From Euzebya pacifica (lineage in GTDB: Bacteria > Actinomycetota > Nitriliruptoria > Euzebyales > Euzebyaceae): DNA of 64,000 nucleotides. Below are positions 61,723 through 64,000 of this stretch, one piece after another. The stretch covers positions 4,717,910-4,781,909 of the forward strand of contig NZ_CP031165.1 of assembly GCF_003344865.1 (NCBI RefSeq), written 5' to 3'. Position 1 is the first letter of the stretch, and each line of letters starts with the position of its first letter. The position numbers and the translations under genes are program-made. The notes beneath the pieces are model-generated. The model ran no database searches, had not been told where the DNA came from, and was given only the letters and a program-made list of their open reading frames with translations.

Positions 61723-61786
61723 CGCACACGCCGCCGGACGCACACGCCGCCGAACGACCACGCCGCCGAACGACCACACCGTCAGG
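61723..61786. repeat. 16-bp tandem repeat, about 3.5 copies
   Basis: Units at 61723, 61739, 61755 and 61771, of form GCACACGCCGCCGRAC changing to GACCACGCCGCCGAAC, the last degenerate. It fills the gap between the phosphatase-fold gene and the end of the PucR-family gene and runs into its last codons. Confidence 0.7.
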
Positions 61787-62981
61787 CGGCGGGCCAGCGG
61801 AGCAGCTCGAGGGCCAGGCCGATGTCGACGGCACGGCCCGACAGGCCGCCGGGCACCAGCGCAGCAGCCGTGTCCAGCCGGTTGACGGCGGTGTTGCGGT
61901 GCACATGCAGCGCCCGGGCGGTCGCCGCGACGTTGCAGTCGTTGGCCAGCCACGTCCGCACGGTCTGCCGCAGCTCCTCCGGCGCCTCGGCCAGCGGACC
62001 CAGCACTCGCTCCACGAAGTCACCCGCCCGGTCCACGTCGACCCCGGCCAGCGAGGCCGCCTGCACCTCCTCGAACGCCACGAGTTGGTCCTCAGGGCCC
62101 ATCAGCTCCCGGGTGGCCACGGCGTCGAGGTGGCTCTGGCGGAACCCCTCCACCCCCGCACGGGTCGCCCCGACCGCTGCCCGCACCGTCGCCGGTAGGT
62201 CCCACGCCCCCTCCAGCCGCTCGGCCGGGACGGGGAACCAGACCCAGATCGACCGCACCGTCGACTCCACGACCAACGGCCCGACGACCCCAGCGGTCCG
62301 CGCGACCGCCGTGACGACCCGCTCCAGCCCCGCCGTGGGCTCGGTCGCCCACACGATCGCTGCCGTGTGCGGGCCGGTCAGCCCGTAGCGCAGCCGCCGC
62401 TCGGCATCGGTCGCGCTGATCGGCGCCCCCTCCAGCAGCAGCCTGACCGCGGCCAAGCGCTGGGGCCCGGCACCGCTGACCAGGTCCCGGCGTTCCTGCT
62501 CGACCTGCCGCTGGATGCCCTTCACGGTGTCGTCGACGAAGGCGAAGATGGAGCGGCTGCCGACGTCGAGCAGCTCGTGCAGGACGCCGAGGTCGTCGGT
62601 CAGCGCGAAGGCCATCTGCATGAAGTAGCGCCAGGCGACGGCCTGCCCCTCCTGGTAGGTCTGCAGCCCCGCCTCGTCCAGTCCGCGACGCACGACGTCC
62701 CGCGCGATGTCGAGGGTGACCGGGCCCACGTTGGCGGGCACCCGCTCCCCCGGACGGTCGAGGTTGGCGCGGGCCCAGTGCAGCAGGTTGGAGCGATTGG
62801 ACTCGCGGACAAGCTCCATCAACGAGGGGTCGGCGGTCAGCTCCGGCCCGGCGGCGGACTCCACCGCCCCGTCGACCAGCTCCACCAGCTGGTCGGGCGA
62901 GGCGAGCATCACCTGGCATGCCTGCTGCAGCAGTCCCGCCGCCTCGGTCGACAGCTCGGGCCACGGCTCGTTCTCGTACAC
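61782..62981 (-). CDS. PucR/CdaR-family transcriptional regulator
   Basis: A 399-residue regulator. The C-terminal HTH_30-type motif is LRQTVRTWLANDCNVAATARALHVHRNTAVNRLDTAAAL. A GGDEF-like middle domain and a helical N-terminal sensor of about 170 residues precede it. GTG 62981 has GGAGG 9 nt upstream and is preferred over the further ATG at 63083, which lies in the divergent promoter. PucR-type proteins activate catabolic genes; the divergent monooxygenase is the likely target. Confidence 0.88.
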   Translation of the reverse strand: MYENEPWPELSTEAAGLLQQACQVMLASPDQLVELVDGAVESAAGPELTADPSLMELVRESNRSNLLHWARANLDRPGERVPANVGPVTLDIARDVVRRGLDEAGLQTYQEGQAVAWRYFMQMAFALTDDLGVLHELLDVGSRSIFAFVDDTVKGIQRQVEQERRDLVSGAGPQRLAAVRLLLEGAPISATDAERRLRYGLTGPHTAAIVWATEPTAGLERVVTAVARTAGVVGPLVVESTVRSIWVWFPVPAERLEGAWDLPATVRAAVGATRAGVEGFRQSHLDAVATRELMGPEDQLVAFEEVQAASLAGVDVDRAGDFVERVLGPLAEAPEELRQTVRTWLANDCNVAATARALHVHRNTAVNRLDTAAALVPGGLSGRAVDIGLALELLRWPAA

Positions 62982-63030
62982 CCGACCCCACCTCCACCGA
63001 TGGCAGAACAACCAACGAACCCACACAAGA

Positions 63031-63072
63031 CTGGGCAGATCGTACATGGCCACGAGCATCGCGATCGCCCAG
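63031..63072. promoter_or_regulatory. Inverted repeat between PucR-family gene and monooxygenase
   Basis: CTGGGCAGATCG (63031-63042) and CGATCGCCCAG (63062-63072) form an inverted repeat with one extra base, centred in the 132-nt divergent gap. It is a candidate operator for the PucR-type regulator. Confidence 0.45.
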
Positions 63073-63113
63073 AGTGGGACCAACCGATGCGCCGATCATC
63101 ACCCGGAGGTTCC

Positions 63114-64000
63114 ATGCCCGCCGTCCCAGCCGACCACGTCGACGTCCTGATCGTGGGTGCCGGCATCTCCGGCATCGGCGCCGCCTGGTACCTGCAGGAC
63201 CGCCAGCCCGAACGGACCTACGCGATCCTGGAGATGCGCGACGCGTCCGGCGGCACCTGGGACCTGTTCCGCTACCCGGGCATCCGGTCGGACTCCGACC
63301 TGCACACCTTCGGCTACGCCTTCAAGCCGTGGACCGGCGAGGACGCCATCGCTGACGCCGACGCGATCCTGGCCTACCTCCGCGAGACCGCCGCCGACGC
63401 CGGCATCGACGAACACATCCGCTACGGCCGCAAGGTCCTGGCCGCCGAGTGGGACTCCGCCGAGGCCCGCTGGACCGTCACCGTCGAGGACGTCGCCACC
63501 GGCGAGACGACGACGATGACCGCCGAGTGGCTGTTCAGCGCCGCCGGCTACTACCGCTACGACCAGGGCTACCGCCCCGACTTCCCCGGCGAAGAGGACT
63601 TCGCCGGCACGATCGTGCACCCCCAGGAGTGGCCCGAGGACCTCGACTACGCCGGCAAGCGGGTGGTCGTGATCGGCAGCGGTGCGACAGCGGTGACGCT
63701 GGTCCCCTCGATGGCCGACGACGCCGAGCACGTCACGATGCTGCAGCGCTCCCCCTCCTATGTGATGCCGGTCCCCAAGCAGGACCCGATCGCCAACGTC
63801 ATGAAGCGGGTGCTGCCCGACCGGCTGGCCTACGACCTGACCAGGCGCCGCAACATCGCCCAGCAGCGGCTCGTCTACCGGTTCTGCCAAGCACAACCCG
63901 GCATGGCCCGATGGGTCATCCGTCGCATCAACGCCGCCCTGCTGCCCGACGACTTCGACGTCGACACCCACTTCAACCCGGCGTACGACCCGTGGGACCA
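63114..64000 (+). CDS. FAD-dependent (Baeyer-Villiger-type) monooxygenase, 3' truncated by window end
   Basis: About 295 residues are visible with no stop before the window ends. The FAD loop is VLIVGAGISGIGAAWYL, then SGGTWDLFRYPGIRSDSD, typical of the NAD(P)H-dependent flavin monooxygenases that include EthA. The fingerprint FxGxxxHPxxWP appears as FAGTIVHPQEWPED, and the NADPH loop as VVVIGSGATAVTLVP. GGAGG lies 5 nt before the ATG. It is divergent from the PucR-family gene. Substrate unknown; ketone oxygenation is the family norm. Confidence 0.9.
   Translation, partial: MPAVPADHVDVLIVGAGISGIGAAWYLQDRQPERTYAILEMRDASGGTWDLFRYPGIRSDSDLHTFGYAFKPWTGEDAIADADAILAYLRETAADAGIDEHIRYGRKVLAAEWDSAEARWTVTVEDVATGETTTMTAEWLFSAAGYYRYDQGYRPDFPGEEDFAGTIVHPQEWPEDLDYAGKRVVVIGSGATAVTLVPSMADDAEHVTMLQRSPSYVMPVPKQDPIANVMKRVLPDRLAYDLTRRRNIAQQRLVYRFCQAQPGMARWVIRRINAALLPDDFDVDTHFNPAYDPWD

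Overview
The window is a contiguous stretch of a very GC-rich (roughly 70%) bacterial chromosome. It is densely packed, with many 1-11 nt gene overlaps (ATGA/GTGA couplings), GTG starts, SmoEFGK-type polyol uptake and a DUF222/HNH gene, all typical of Actinobacteria. Five proteins with cell-wall-binding repeat 2 (CWB2, PF04122) in 18 kb suggest a deep-branching actinobacterium such as the Nitriliruptoria/Euzebya group. That placement is inference, because no rRNA is present. No tRNA, rRNA, CRISPR array or prophage was seen. No gene-free gap exceeds 300 nt; the longest are 27438-27727, 54686-54962 and 16841-17086, and each holds candidate regulatory DNA.

Layout. 1-9.6 kb: end of a TauE/SafE permease, a ROK sugar kinase, and a polyol island. 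A five-gene minus-strand ABC uptake operon plus SDR dehydrogenase lies divergent from mannitol 2-dehydrogenase, a DeoR regulator and an inositol-monophosphatase-like enzyme. Together they can import a hexitol, oxidise it to fructose and phosphorylate it. 9.6-12.2 kb: pncC-nadE, NAD salvage and synthesis. 12.2-16.8 kb: NIT-domain chemoreceptor, RsbW-like ATPase, L,D-transpeptidase and two membrane proteins. 17-35 kb: surface and secreted region with five CWB2 proteins, a zinc-uptake lipoprotein with its Fur/Zur regulator, a CaiB-type CoA-transferase, a cupredoxin lipoprotein, a renalase-like flavoprotein, an Asp-box secreted protein and a nitrilase. 35-44 kb: zinc-ribbon protein, flavin monooxygenase, a DapB-like reductase lacking the usual His pair, HxlR/RibD-type/PNPOx-START genes, an HNH endonuclease, an IS3-type insertion sequence, a nucleotidyltransferase and a PRC-barrel protein.

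44-52.3 kb: a histidine-utilisation operon hutH-hutU-phyH-def-hutF-hutI, divergent from an IclR regulator. It uses the HutF route but has no HutG; a peptide-deformylase homologue sits translationally coupled to hutF in its place. The hutH promoter is unusually readable (TTGACA-16-TAGATT-7-ATG), with two palindromic operator copies 20 bp apart lying on the spacer and on the start codon. 52.4-57.8 kb: lipoprotein, hydrolases, DUF4178 protein, and a ybaK-ptsI pair. 57.8-60.9 kb: copper efflux copZ-copA-cupredoxin behind a canonical promoter with two CsoR-like palindromes. 60.9-64 kb: an endonuclease/exonuclease/phosphatase-fold protein, a PucR-family regulator and the start of a Baeyer-Villiger-type monooxygenase that runs off the end.

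Themes. Several genes have a TANNNT -10-like box 6-8 nt before the start codon and no Shine-Dalgarno, suggesting leaderless transcripts. Several divergent gene pairs carry paired palindromes or repeats between them. The most notable are 11-bp-phased heptamers at the same 37-nt distance from an identical TACGGT element in front of two minus-strand genes 2 kb apart.
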